From: Bacteroidia bacterium
GTDB taxonomy: Bacteria > Bacteroidota > Bacteroidia > J057
NCBI GenBank assembly: GCA_041391665.1
Contig: JAWKNO010000001.1
Coordinates: 496,001 to 560,000, forward strand
Direction of reading: 5' to 3'
Length of the DNA: 64,000 bases
Below are positions 8,432 through 16,839 of this stretch, piece after piece. The notes below the pieces were generated by a model. That model did no database searches. It saw only the letters and a list, made by a program, of their open reading frames with translations, and was not told the DNA's origin. How positions within the stretch are numbered: position 1 is the stretch's first letter; each line of letters opens with the position of its first letter. The translations under genes were made by a program, and so were the position numbers.

Positions 8432-10279
8432 ATGAACCTTTGTAGCCGGCATCTTATTTTTGGGTTGTTTTTTGTCTTCGGGCAAATGGTTTTCCTGTCT
8501 GCACAAATTGTCAGACCGCCTGTGATTTGGGGAAATGTGCCCAAATACGAGCGTGAGATGACGGAATACCCATACGACAAAAATGCCCCGGCGGTGATTC
8601 TCTGCGATTGGGGCGTCTGGTATCCGGTCGATATGCCCGCAGGAATTGTTCGCATGAAACGTCATGTCAGATTGAAAATTCTGCATGAAGCAGGAGTTCC
8701 TTATAAAGATATTCGGCTGGTATACAACAAAAGCCAGGGCGAGACTATCACTGAACTCAATGCCCAAACGATCAACTTCGGGGGAGGCCGTAGGAAAACA
8801 ATTCCGCTTAAACTAAAATTTTTACCTGAAAAAGACCTCGGCAATGGGATGGCGGAGAAGAGTTTTGTGTTTCGGGATGTATCTCCCGGGTCGATTATCG
8901 AATACTCTTATTCGCTCAAAACCAAAGAAGTTGAGCACCTGAAACCCTGGTATTTTCAATCGGAGATTCCTACCGTTTACAGTGAGGTACAGTTGCTGGG
9001 GTTTGAGCCATATCGATTTGACGGGGTATCACAAATGCTGGAGTTATCTCCGCCTGACGATGACCGTTGGGTCATGAAACATACCCCAGCCCTTGGTAAA
9101 ATACCGTTTGTCTCCAGTTGGAATGATTGCCGAATCGGCCTCAGGTTTCAACTGCGGGATATGATGTCTGTCCGGGATGAACAGGAAGAGTGGCGGCTGA
9201 TCACGCTTGATCTTCAGCAGGGAACGCTGGTTTCCGATGATTCGGCAGCGGAAAGGGCGATTTATTCGCTTGCCCAGAGTATTGTGAGAAATGCTGTGAC
9301 AGAAGAGGAAAAAATTGCAGCGATTCATGCGCATGTACGGGATCATGTGCGGTGGAACGGGATTTCTGACACGTGGGTAAACCAGTCCGCTTCTGCATTA
9401 TACCGCTCACGGGTCGGGAATAGCGCAGAAGTCAATATGCTGATGGCGCATTTGTTATGGAATGTGGGCATTCCTGCTTACCGGTGTTTTGTGTCTACCC
9501 GGGATCATGGCAAACCCAATAAATTTCCTCTGCGCAATCAGTTTAATGATGTGTTTATCCTCGCCAAAGGCGACGGTCAGTCTTTTATTCTCGATGCAAC
9601 GGAAAAAGATTTGCCCTACGACCTTCCGCCGCGCCGTCTGCTCAATGGTGCCACCTGGGTGATCTCCGACACTACTGCTTACTGGAGCAAAATGCCGGAT
9701 CGTTTTTATGCAGAAACTACCATACTAAGTCAGCTGACAATGGATGACCAGGGCGCATTTACGGGGAATGTGGAAAATATTTACAAGGGCTATGCTGCAC
9801 AGGATTTCCGGCGGCAGCATGCAGGTAAACCCGAAATGAAAGGGCAGGAAAACCCCGATCTGCCGGTATCCGTTCATCCATCGGTTTCATTGGAAGGAAT
9901 AACCCGCATGGATGATAATATGCTCATATTTAATCCGCTGATGGACTACCGTAAAACCATAAATCCATTCTCAGAAGTTACCCGTATCTGTCCGCTGGAT
10001 TTTGAAAATCTTACCAAAGAGAATTATATCCTCAATCTGGAAATACCGGAAACCTACCAGGTAATCCGGATGCCGGTGAGTTCACGTATATCACTGGAAG
10101 GTAAAGCGATGTATTTTGAGTATCTCTGCGAAAACCGAAATGGAGTGATACAGGTGCGCACTACCTTTGAGATTTCACAAAGTTTGATTTACCCCGAAGA
10201 CTATGCTGCTGTAAAGGATTTTTACGAAAAAATGATTGCCCGCATGGAAGAAGAGGTTGTCATGATCCGAAAAGAATGA
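8432..10279 (+). CDS. DUF3857 / transglutaminase-like secreted protein with altered catalytic triad
   Basis: This 615-residue exported protein has a signal peptide ending near FLSAQ25. The N-terminal half is the beta-rich DUF3857 fold (about 60-250), followed by a transglutaminase-like domain (about 275-400) and a C-terminal beta domain typical of this Bacteroidota family. In active family members a Cys-His-Asp triad is expected. Here the Cys position reads VGNSAEVNML with Ser331, the His position appears as FNDVF (372-373), and only the Asp (Asp388 in LDATEKD) is kept. It is therefore probably a non-catalytic, substrate-binding version; GNSA-type variants form a recognisable subgroup. The location is probably periplasm or surface, and the role is unknown. 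It stands alone between a leftward hairpin and folD. Confidence 0.8.
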   Translation: MNLCSRHLIFGLFFVFGQMVFLSAQIVRPPVIWGNVPKYEREMTEYPYDKNAPAVILCDWGVWYPVDMPAGIVRMKRHVRLKILHEAGVPYKDIRLVYNKSQGETITELNAQTINFGGGRRKTIPLKLKFLPEKDLGNGMAEKSFVFRDVSPGSIIEYSYSLKTKEVEHLKPWYFQSEIPTVYSEVQLLGFEPYRFDGVSQMLELSPPDDDRWVMKHTPALGKIPFVSSWNDCRIGLRFQLRDMMSVRDEQEEWRLITLDLQQGTLVSDDSAAERAIYSLAQSIVRNAVTEEEKIAAIHAHVRDHVRWNGISDTWVNQSASALYRSRVGNSAEVNMLMAHLLWNVGIPAYRCFVSTRDHGKPNKFPLRNQFNDVFILAKGDGQSFILDATEKDLPYDLPPRRLLNGATWVISDTTAYWSKMPDRFYAETTILSQLTMDDQGAFTGNVENIYKGYAAQDFRRQHAGKPEMKGQENPDLPVSVHPSVSLEGITRMDDNMLIFNPLMDYRKTINPFSEVTRICPLDFENLTKENYILNLEIPETYQVIRMPVSSRISLEGKAMYFEYLCENRNGVIQVRTTFEISQSLIYPEDYAAVKDFYEKMIARMEEEVVMIRKE

Positions 10280-10291
10280 CAATTTTTTGCG

Positions 10292-10299
10292 TATCTTTG
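10292..10299 (+). promoter_or_regulatory. Candidate -7 promoter box of folD
   Basis: TATCTTTG matches TAnnTTTG exactly and is followed by GCGCCC, as in many Bacteroidota promoters. It lies 22 bases upstream of the folD ATG and just after the stop codon of the DUF3857 gene. No convincing -33 TTTG is present at about 19 bases. Confidence 0.55.
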
Positions 10300-10321
10300 C
10301 GCCCAAATTCATACAAGGCAT

Positions 10322-11230
10322 ATGCAGTTACTTGACGGTAAAAAAATCTCTCAGGATATCCAGTCGGAAATCCGTGAAGAAGTACGCAAAATCACAGCTG
10401 ATGGCAAACGCCCGCCTCATCTTGTGGCTATACTGGTCGGAGAAGATCACGCGTCACAGACGTATGTCAAAAATAAAATGCATGCCTGCGAATATGTGGG
10501 ATTCAGTTCTACCCTGATGCGCCTCCCTTCCAATATCTCTCAGGAAGCGCTGCTCAAAAAACTGGATAACTATAATGCAGACCCGGATGTGGATGGAATA
10601 CTGGTGCAAATGCCGCTTCCTGCACATATCACTCCGCAGGAAGTTACCCAGCATATACACCCATCCAAAGATGTCGATGGCTTTCACCCGCTGAATGTGG
10701 GGCTGATGACATTAAATTTTCCCTGCCTGATGCCAGCCACGCCTTCCGGTATCATCGAACTCCTCCACCGTTACAATATTCCAACCAAAGGAAAACATTG
10801 TGTGGTTGTAGGCCGAAGCCGTATCGTAGGGCGCCCCACTTCTATTCTTATGTCCAGAGGTGGAGACCCTGGTGAAGCATCCGTTTCTCTCTGCCATATC
10901 AATACGCCTCCCGAAGATTTGAAACGGATCTGTCCCCAGGGAGATATCCTGATTGTAGCCGTTGGAAAACCGGGACTGATCACTGGCGATATGGTAAAAG
11001 AAGGCGCAGTGGTCATTGATGTCGGTATCACACGGGTAGAAGACCCAACCACCAAATCGGGCTATCGCCTCAAAGGAGATGTGGATTTTGAAGCCGTATC
11101 AAAAAAAGCGAGTTATATCACACCTGTACCCGGTGGGGTAGGGCCAATGACCATTTCGATGCTGCTGCGCAATACACTGGATGCATTTAACAGCAGATAT
11201 AAGGAAGTCGAAAAAATCGTTCAGGAATAA
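10322..11230 (+). CDS. folD: Bifunctional methylenetetrahydrofolate dehydrogenase / methenyltetrahydrofolate cyclohydrolase
   Basis: This 302-residue cytosolic enzyme interconverts 5,10-methylene-, 5,10-methenyl- and 10-formyl-tetrahydrofolate, supplying one-carbon units for purine and formyl-methionine synthesis. The conserved active-site segment SQTYVKNKMHACEYVGF (catalytic Lys within YVKNK), the folate-site VQMPLPAHI and KDVDGFHP, the Rossmann motif VVVGRSRIVGRP for NADP, and the C-terminal PVPGGVGPMT are all present. The length is normal. queE follows after 19 bases and is probably co-transcribed. Confidence 0.97.
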   Translation: MQLLDGKKISQDIQSEIREEVRKITADGKRPPHLVAILVGEDHASQTYVKNKMHACEYVGFSSTLMRLPSNISQEALLKKLDNYNADPDVDGILVQMPLPAHITPQEVTQHIHPSKDVDGFHPLNVGLMTLNFPCLMPATPSGIIELLHRYNIPTKGKHCVVVGRSRIVGRPTSILMSRGGDPGEASVSLCHINTPPEDLKRICPQGDILIVAVGKPGLITGDMVKEGAVVIDVGITRVEDPTTKSGYRLKGDVDFEAVSKKASYITPVPGGVGPMTISMLLRNTLDAFNSRYKEVEKIVQE

Positions 11231-11249
11231 AACCGTAAATCTCCGGTCA

Positions 11250-11900
11250 ATGAAAAACCTCAGAATGAAACCAACTGAAACCCTTTTGAAGCGTGGCGTA
11301 AGCGATCCTCTGCCCGTAATGGAGCAGTTTTATACGCTTCAGGGAGAAGGTGCATGGACGGGTACGGCTGCTTATTTTATTCGTCTGGCAGGTTGCGATG
11401 TGGGTTGCCACTGGTGTGATGTCAAGGAGTCCTGGGCGCCGGCGGAAGATCAGTATCTTCCGGTAGCAGAGATTACAGCCCGTGCACTGGCCTGCGGAGC
11501 AGAGCGCGTGGTCATTACGGGAGGTGAACCTACAATCTACGACCTGACGCTCCTCACCGAAAGTCTCCACGACGCAGGGCTGAAGATTCACATGGAGACT
11601 TCAGGGGCACATACGCTTAAAGGCAATATCGACTGGATTTGTTTTTCCCCTAAAAAATTTCTTCCCCCACAGGACGAATTTTACCAGATTTCACACGAAC
11701 TGAAGGTTATTGTTTACAATGAACATGATCTGGCGTGGGCAGAACAGCATGCGGCCCGTTGTGCGCCATCTGTAAAACTTTTTCTTCAGCCAGAATGGAG
11801 TCGCCGGGATAATATTACCCCCAAAATCATCGAATACGCAATGGCAAATCCTCATTGGAGGGTAAGTTTGCAAACGCACAAGTATGTAGGGATTCGGTAA
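11250..11900 (+). CDS. queE: 7-carboxy-7-deazaguanine synthase (radical SAM)
   Basis: This radical-SAM enzyme converts 6-carboxy-tetrahydropterin to 7-carboxy-7-deazaguanine, a step in queuosine/preQ0 synthesis. The cluster-binding cysteines are Cys49, Cys53 and Cys56 in AGCDVGCHWCDVKESW, preceded by the family motif FYTLQGEGAWTG. ITGGEPT (near residue 90) binds S-adenosylmethionine. I chose ATG at 11250, the first after the folD stop; ATG 11265 would also keep every motif. The frame is open further upstream into folD, but that is not needed. The gene ends two bases from the convergent hypothetical gene. Confidence 0.93.
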   Translation: MKNLRMKPTETLLKRGVSDPLPVMEQFYTLQGEGAWTGTAAYFIRLAGCDVGCHWCDVKESWAPAEDQYLPVAEITARALACGAERVVITGGEPTIYDLTLLTESLHDAGLKIHMETSGAHTLKGNIDWICFSPKKFLPPQDEFYQISHELKVIVYNEHDLAWAEQHAARCAPSVKLFLQPEWSRRDNITPKIIEYAMANPHWRVSLQTHKYVGIR

Positions 11901-11902
11901 GT

Positions 11903-12364
11903 CTATATTTCCCCTTCCTGCAATTCATCCTCCAGGGCAAAACATTTGTCTATAACTTTTGTAATATCCATCAGTCTGTCCTGGCGCGCCGCTTCATTTC
12001 CTGCACCCAATAAGGTGAAAAGTGGTTCTGCCGGCGCATAATAATACAGACCTTTGTGGAGGATAATATTGTCTGGAAAATAAGGATTCATGTAATGAAA
12101 GGCAGTCTTGCGAAGCCCGCTGGCTTCATCCGTCCCATTGTCTGTGAATGAAATAAAACGATAAGTTGCCCCCTCCGGCTCCAAAGATTGGGAAAACTCG
12201 TTTTTTTCTACTCCCGTAAGCAGAATAAAAAACTGGTAATAGTACATAAAATCAAAACTGCCTCCCAGCAGGATTTTATTTTTTTTATTTACCAGGATTT
12301 CAAAATCCAGTTCGAAGTTTCCGCATATATAGTTTATGCGCGATATTTTCTCAGCATGGTTCAT
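11903..12364 (-). CDS. Hypothetical protein, 153 residues
   Basis: I do not recognise this protein. It has no signal peptide or membrane segment and is moderately acidic, with aromatic clusters (FDFMYYYQFFILL, GLYYYAPAEP). Its C-terminus is a helical stretch rich in Glu/Asp and ends EDELQEGEI. It lies 12 bases downstream of the DUF1080 gene on the same strand, so the two are likely one operon, and it converges on queE. The spacing, start codon and even codon use argue that it is a real gene. Confidence 0.6.
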   Translation of the reverse strand: MNHAEKISRINYICGNFELDFEILVNKKNKILLGGSFDFMYYYQFFILLTGVEKNEFSQSLEPEGATYRFISFTDNGTDEASGLRKTAFHYMNPYFPDNIILHKGLYYYAPAEPLFTLLGAGNEAARQDRLMDITKVIDKCFALEDELQEGEI

Positions 12365-12376
12365 TATTCTGCTTAT

Positions 12377-13204
12377 TTACCGGAAATAGGTGATATCCAG
12401 TTTTTCTTTTGTGTTTTTGGCTGGCAAATCCATAGGCATTGTGTATAGCTCCGGGTTTTGGGTTATGATTCGTGCATTGCGATAAGCGATTTCCAGCTTT
12501 TCCTGTTCCTTATCGTGCATAAGATAGTGGATTTTAAAAGCGATATAACCTTCGCAGTATTTGTCATCGGTCAAATGAGCGGTCGGTATATCATTGAGCC
12601 AGACTTTGATATCTTCGCCGATGGCTTCAATACGGAGGTGGTTCCACGTACCACCTGCTTTCTCTGCCTGTTGTGCCCGTTCATCGCCTTCGAGCGGATA
12701 AAGCCAGTTTAACCCATTGCCATAATCGAGAAATACGCCGCCTGTCCATCGTCGGGTAGGGGAAGGGTCTATTTTGACCATATATCCAAACAAAGCCGAA
12801 AATGCCGTATCGGGTGTGTTTTCGCTGCGAAATAAGATGCCTGAATCAATGCTGCTGTCCCGCTTAAAATCTACTTCAAATATGAAGTCTTTGTATTTCT
12901 CATTCGTCCGGACAAACGAATGCCGGGAAGTATAAACCGTCATATTCAGCACCATACTGCTGTCGGTTACTGAAACTTTTGCCGGTCGCTCAACTACAGC
13001 CCATCCTTTCAGATCACATCCGTCAAAAAGGGCTTCCCACTGTGGTTTGGCCAGCGATAAACCCGTAATGTCTCCGGGGGCATGATCATCAGCAGGCGGC
13101 GTTTCCGGTGTTGCTGTTCTTAGCAGATAAATAAGCCCTGTAAAAGTTACCAGAATTCCGGCCAGGTACAGGAGCGTTTCATTTGTGTCGCGATTTGAAC
13201 CCAT
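12377..13204 (-). CDS. DUF1080 (3-keto-disaccharide hydrolase-type) membrane-anchored protein
   Basis: This 275-residue protein has one N-terminal membrane helix (residues about 10-29, LLYLAGILVTFTGLIYLL) and a beta-sandwich DUF1080 domain (about 55-260). Visible signatures are WEALFDGCDLKGW, SGILFRS, WNHLRIEAIGEDIKVWLN and GYIAFKIH. DUF1080 proteins resemble concanavalin-type lectin folds. Some cleave 3-keto-glycosides in the periplasm; most are untested. The domain would face the periplasm. No sugar-oxidising partner genes lie next to it, so the substrate is unknown. Confidence 0.8.
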   Translation of the reverse strand: MGSNRDTNETLLYLAGILVTFTGLIYLLRTATPETPPADDHAPGDITGLSLAKPQWEALFDGCDLKGWAVVERPAKVSVTDSSMVLNMTVYTSRHSFVRTNEKYKDFIFEVDFKRDSSIDSGILFRSENTPDTAFSALFGYMVKIDPSPTRRWTGGVFLDYGNGLNWLYPLEGDERAQQAEKAGGTWNHLRIEAIGEDIKVWLNDIPTAHLTDDKYCEGYIAFKIHYLMHDKEQEKLEIAYRNARIITQNPELYTMPMDLPAKNTKEKLDITYFR

Positions 13205-13248
13205 AGGATGGAAAGTTGCTGTTCATCTGTATGGGGGTATAATATAGC

Positions 13249-13806
13249 TTAACTTTTCTTAGGGGTATAAAAAAGAACGTTTATTCCGCAGGAAAATGGG
13301 ATACTCTTCTCCAGAGCAAGGCTGGTTTTTCCCGTAAATATCTTCATCCCTGCACCTATTGCAGTGGGGTTGAAAAACAAATGATATTCATCGATAAGGT
13401 TTGCTTCGACGAGTGAAGAAACAAATGTTCCACCTCCATAGACAATGATATCTTTTCCCTCCTGGTTTTTCAGGCGGTTGACTTCTCCTGCGAGTTCGCC
13501 TTTTGCGATGACAGTATTTGCCCATTTGGATTCTTCCAGGGTCTTGGTAAAAACTACTTTCGGGGTTTCCACCATTTTCTTTGCAAAAGGTGCCATTTCC
13601 GGGTTAGTGAGATGAGATTCCCAGGTGGGAATAAAACCCTCCGCAAGGTTTCTTCCCAGTAAAATGCAATCAACGGGTTCAGTAATGCTCTGAACATACT
13701 GATTAATATCTTCTGTCCAGTTCCACTCCAGCCAGTCCATTTCACTATTTGGTCCGGCGATGTACCCGTCAAGGGATATTTGTACCTGCAATTTTAACTT
13801 TCTCAT
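13249..13806 (-). CDS. Dihydrofolate reductase-family (RibD C-terminal-like) protein
   Basis: This 185-residue cytosolic protein has the RibD-C/dihydrofolate-reductase fold. Signs are the opening KLQVQISLDGYIAGPN, the nucleotide-binding stretch DCILLGRNLAEGF, and IIVYGGGTFVSSLVEANLIDE at about 130-150. Stand-alone members of this family in Bacteroidota are NADPH-dependent reductases of unknown substrate, often found in stress cassettes. It is the last gene of the leftward group VOC-VOC-DoxX-reductase, 11 bases behind DoxX. Confidence 0.88.
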   Translation of the reverse strand: MRKLKLQVQISLDGYIAGPNSEMDWLEWNWTEDINQYVQSITEPVDCILLGRNLAEGFIPTWESHLTNPEMAPFAKKMVETPKVVFTKTLEESKWANTVIAKGELAGEVNRLKNQEGKDIIVYGGGTFVSSLVEANLIDEYHLFFNPTAIGAGMKIFTGKTSLALEKSIPFSCGINVLFYTPKKS

Positions 13807-13817
13807 TTTGCGATTTA

Positions 13818-14186
13818 CTAAGCGGGTAAGTGTATTTTGTGATAGGAAAGGTAGGAGGTTACTAATATGGCAAGAATAATCAATGGGAAGAAGGTCTGAA
13901 AATCGAGCCCGTCAACTACTCCGTGTGAAACGGCCGCAGAGATAAAGGTAATCCCAAACCCCACATACGCCCATTCTTTGAACCTCCCTTTTACCGCCGG
14001 AAGAATCAGTGCCAATGCGCCGAGTACCTTAAATACAGTAAGCATTACCCTGAAATAATCGGGGTAACCCAGGTGTCTGATTCCTTCTACGGCAATAGGT
14101 GTGTGGGAGGTCAATGCCGGCAATAGACCTTCAAATAAAACGATGATTGTGGTACAAACCCAGTAAATGATTTTAGTCGTTTTCAT
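13818..14186 (-). CDS. DoxX-family membrane protein
   Basis: This 122-residue protein has four predicted membrane helices (about 7-25, 48-64, 72-90 and 96-114), matching the DoxX/DoxD-like family of small inner-membrane proteins linked to quinone or thiol redox balance. Its start overlaps the stop of the preceding VOC gene (ATGA), implying translational coupling. The family call is firm; the function is not established. Confidence 0.82.
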   Translation of the reverse strand: MKTTKIIYWVCTTIIVLFEGLLPALTSHTPIAVEGIRHLGYPDYFRVMLTVFKVLGALALILPAVKGRFKEWAYVGFGITFISAAVSHGVVDGLDFQTFFPLIILAILVTSYLSYHKIHLPA

Positions 14187-14611
14187 ATTATTGAAAGGTT
14201 AGCAGTTTTGTTATAATTTAATAGCCAGTGTATGCCATACTTGTCTGTCAGGCCGCCAAATATTGCTCCCCAAAAGGTGTCCTCTAAAGGATGAGTAGCG
14301 ATTCCGCCTGTAGAAAGTTGTTGATAGAGAACTTTTATTTCTTCTTCAGAGCTGCAATTAAGGGAGAGTGAAACAGAATTTCCTTTGTGCAGCCCTTTTT
14401 CGCCTACCATATCTGATCCTAAAAGTGCCATTCTTCCGTGTTTAAGGCTGGCATGCAGTATACAAACTTTCATTGTTTCCGGCATTTTATCAGCGAGTGG
14501 CGAGTCTCCAATCGTTTGAAAACTGAGTTCACCACCGAGACATTTCTGATAAAAAGTCATAGCCTCACGGCAGTTGCCGTTGAAGGTAAGATAGGCATCG
14601 ATATGCGTCAT
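14183..14611 (-). CDS. VOC-superfamily protein (PhnB/glyoxalase-like)
   Basis: This small cytosolic protein of about 142 residues has the vicinal-oxygen-chelate fold. Signatures are AYLTFNGNCREAMTFYQKCLGGEL at the N-terminus and the paired strand WGAIFGGLTDKYGIHWLLN at the C-terminus. I moved the start to ATG at 14611 (MTHIDAY) because the longer frame adds 13 residues before the fold and overlaps the upstream gene. It resembles PhnB-like proteins whose reaction is unknown. It is translationally coupled to DoxX. Confidence 0.85.
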   Translation of the reverse strand: MTHIDAYLTFNGNCREAMTFYQKCLGGELSFQTIGDSPLADKMPETMKVCILHASLKHGRMALLGSDMVGEKGLHKGNSVSLSLNCSSEEEIKVLYQQLSTGGIATHPLEDTFWGAIFGGLTDKYGIHWLLNYNKTANLSII

Positions 14612-14621
14612 CTCATTATCA

Positions 14622-15095
14622 TTAAGCCTGCAGGAGTTTTTGGATATCAAATTTTTTCATTTGGAGAAATGCCTGGGTAACCCTTCCTGCTTTTGCCGGG
14701 TCGCTCAACAGTTTTGAAAGTATAGTTGGAATAATCTGCCATGACACGCCAAATTTATCCTTGAGCCATCCACATTGGGATTCGGATCCTCCTTCGGTAA
14801 GATTATCCCAGTAATGGTCTATCTCCTCCTGTGTTTCGCACATAACCTGGAAGGATATGGCTTCATTAAATTTGAATAAAGGGCCTCCGTTTAATCCGGT
14901 AAATGGTTGTCCATTTAAATGGAAACTCACGGTCATCGCCGTACCTTCGGCTTTTCCGTGAATTTCAAATCCTTCTTTTCCGTAGCGGCTGACATGGTCG
15001 ATCCGCGAATTCGGGAAAAGCGAAGTGTAAAATTTTGCGGCTTCTTCTGCCTGATCGTCAAACCAGAGACAGGGAGTAATAGGATAAATCGTCAT
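14622..15095 (-). CDS. VOC-superfamily protein (PhnB / 3-demethylubiquinone methyltransferase-like fold)
   Basis: This protein of 157 residues from ATG 15095 (MTIYPITPCLWF) opens with the PhnB-type motif CLWFDDQAEEAAKFYTSLFP. Further landmarks are GQPFTGLNGGP, EEIDHYWDNLTEGG and CGWLKDKFGVSWQIIP. The name 3-demethylubiquinone-9 3-methyltransferase sometimes attached to this fold is misleading; it lacks a methyltransferase domain. It is the first gene of the leftward four-gene cassette. It faces the GlxA-type regulator across 125 bases, which makes that regulator its likely controller. Confidence 0.85.
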   Translation of the reverse strand: MTIYPITPCLWFDDQAEEAAKFYTSLFPNSRIDHVSRYGKEGFEIHGKAEGTAMTVSFHLNGQPFTGLNGGPLFKFNEAISFQVMCETQEEIDHYWDNLTEGGSESQCGWLKDKFGVSWQIIPTILSKLLSDPAKAGRVTQAFLQMKKFDIQKLLQA

Positions 15096-15208
15096 TGTTG
15101 TAAGGGTTACGTCTGATCTTTTTCTTTTACAAAGATGCAGACTGTTATTAAGATGCCAACTGTGTGAAAACGACATTTCAAGGGGTTGATTGCGACAACC
15201 GCTAATCC

Positions 15209-15216
15209 TATATTTG
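15209..15216 (+). promoter_or_regulatory. Promoter -7 box of the GlxA-type regulator, almost touching its ATG
   Basis: TATATTTG fits TAnnTTTG perfectly, with a TTG 20 bases upstream (15186-15188) as a partial -33 element. The ATG at 15221 follows only four bases later, so the message is probably leaderless. Confidence 0.55.
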
Positions 15217-15220
15217 GTAT

Positions 15221-16189
15221 ATGAAAAGCGTATCCATTTTAGTTCCTGAAACTGCGGTAATTGAAGCGATTGCTGACCCGCACTATATGTTTGCCGCTGT
15301 AAATCAGTTTCTTCTGTCTGCCGGTAAAGCGCCTTTGTTTCATGTGCAACTGGTCGGTGAAAAAAAGGAGGTAAAACTGAATGGCAGTTTGTTTTCTGTC
15401 CATATGGATAAGCTTCTGCACGAGGTGGAGGAAACCGATCTGATATTTATTCCTGCGATCAGCGGGGACATTCCTACTGCCCTGAAGCTCAATGAGAAGC
15501 TTTTGCCCTGGATTGTCGCTCAGCACAACCGGGGCGCAGAAGTGGCTTCTTTATGTATCGGTGCATTTCTGCTGGCTTCTACGGGTTTGCTCAGCGGTAA
15601 AAAATGTTCGACCCACTGGAATGCAGCAAATGAATTCAGGGCTATGTTTCCCGATGTTGAGTTGGTTGACGGGAGTATAATTACAGAAGAACAGGGCATT
15701 TACTCCAGCGGCGGAGCTAATTCCTACTGGAGTTTGTTGTTGTATCTGGTGGAAAAATTCACAGACAGAGATACAGCGATCCTGGCATCAAAGTTTTTTG
15801 CAGTGGATATCGACCGTACCAGTCAGGCAGCTTTTATGATGTTTAAGGGGCAGAAGGAGCATGGCGATGTTGAGATCGTCAAAGCGCAGGAGTATATAGA
15901 AGAAAACTATCAGGAAAAAATTACGGTGGATGAGCTGGCCGATACGTTTGCCATCGGGCGTAGAAGTTTTGAGCGGAGATTTAAAAAAGCGACCAATAAT
16001 ACCATTGTCGAATATATTCAACGCGTAAAAATTGAGGCCGCCAAACGAAATTTTGAAACCAGCCGGAAAAACATCAACGAAATCATGTACGATGTCGGTT
16101 ATACCGATACCAAAGCATTTCGAACGGTATTCAAAAAAATTACCGGCCTGACACCCATTGAATACCGCAATAAGTACAGAAGCAATTGA
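15221..16189 (+). CDS. GlxA-family transcriptional regulator (DJ-1/PfpI domain + AraC DNA-binding domain)
   Basis: This 322-residue regulator has an N-terminal DJ-1/PfpI-like sensor domain (about 1-190) and a C-terminal AraC double helix-turn-helix (about 215-318). The nucleophile-elbow region reads EVASLCIGAFLLAS, keeping a Cys, and the AraC half shows ITVDELADTFAIGRRSFERRF and IMYDVGYTDTKAFRTVFKKI. The start cannot move downstream because the sensor strand SVSILVPE begins at residue 3. It is divergent from the VOC-VOC-DoxX-reductase cassette and is the natural candidate to control it. The ligand is unknown. Confidence 0.92.
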   Translation: MKSVSILVPETAVIEAIADPHYMFAAVNQFLLSAGKAPLFHVQLVGEKKEVKLNGSLFSVHMDKLLHEVEETDLIFIPAISGDIPTALKLNEKLLPWIVAQHNRGAEVASLCIGAFLLASTGLLSGKKCSTHWNAANEFRAMFPDVELVDGSIITEEQGIYSSGGANSYWSLLLYLVEKFTDRDTAILASKFFAVDIDRTSQAAFMMFKGQKEHGDVEIVKAQEYIEENYQEKITVDELADTFAIGRRSFERRFKKATNNTIVEYIQRVKIEAAKRNFETSRKNINEIMYDVGYTDTKAFRTVFKKITGLTPIEYRNKYRSN

Positions 16190-16195
16190 GGTGGG

Positions 16196-16828
16196 TTACC
16201 TTTTCCCGACCATCACCAGATCTATGGTCGTTGTTCCGTTCTGTGCCGGGAAATCTATTCTCTGTAAATCTATTATACTGAACCCGTTATCGAGAAATGC
16301 CTGTGTCAGGTAATCTGCCTGGTGATAATGCATATACATTTTATCTTCGCCGGAGCTTGACTGTACGAAGCCCGATTTGGTGTAATCATCCTCCATTGTA
16401 CTGATATAAAGGGCGCCGCCAGGGGTCAATAGTCCGGCAGCATCGCCGATCAGTTTTACACACTCTTCTTTTGAGAGATAGGGCAGGCAAAATCCGCACA
16501 TAATACCCTCATATTTTTTGCCGATTGTCCCTATATCCCGGCAATCCATGATCTGGAATTTGGCGGAGGGATTGTTGATTTTGGCGAGTTGAATCATATT
16601 GGGCGCCAGGTCAATCCCTGTAATCTGAAAATCAGGTCTTTTATTAAGCAGATACTGCGTGATATTTCCCGGGCCGCAGGCAATATCCAGAATGGCTGCA
16701 TTTTCTGTTTTTATGGCGTCGCAAAACAAATCAAATGTTTCGCTGTACAGGCCTACGTCCATAAATTTGGACTGGTATTCAACAGCGCGTCTGTCAAATA
16801 TTTCTACAGCAATTTGGGTTTTGTCCAT
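16196..16828 (-). CDS. Class I SAM-dependent methyltransferase
   Basis: This 210-residue cytosolic protein has a Rossmann-type methyltransferase fold. Motif I is ILDIACGPGNITQYLL (residues about 45-60), followed by the acidic ribose contact GIDLAPNMIQLA and the post-motif DCRDIG. There is no recognisable substrate domain, so the acceptor is unknown. It lies 11 bases behind creD at the end of a long leftward run and converges on the GlxA-type gene with a six-base gap. Confidence 0.87.
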   Translation of the reverse strand: MDKTQIAVEIFDRRAVEYQSKFMDVGLYSETFDLFCDAIKTENAAILDIACGPGNITQYLLNKRPDFQITGIDLAPNMIQLAKINNPSAKFQIMDCRDIGTIGKKYEGIMCGFCLPYLSKEECVKLIGDAAGLLTPGGALYISTMEDDYTKSGFVQSSSGEDKMYMHYHQADYLTQAFLDNGFSIIDLQRIDFPAQNGTTTIDLVMVGKR

Positions 16829-16839
16829 GGAACCGGTGG

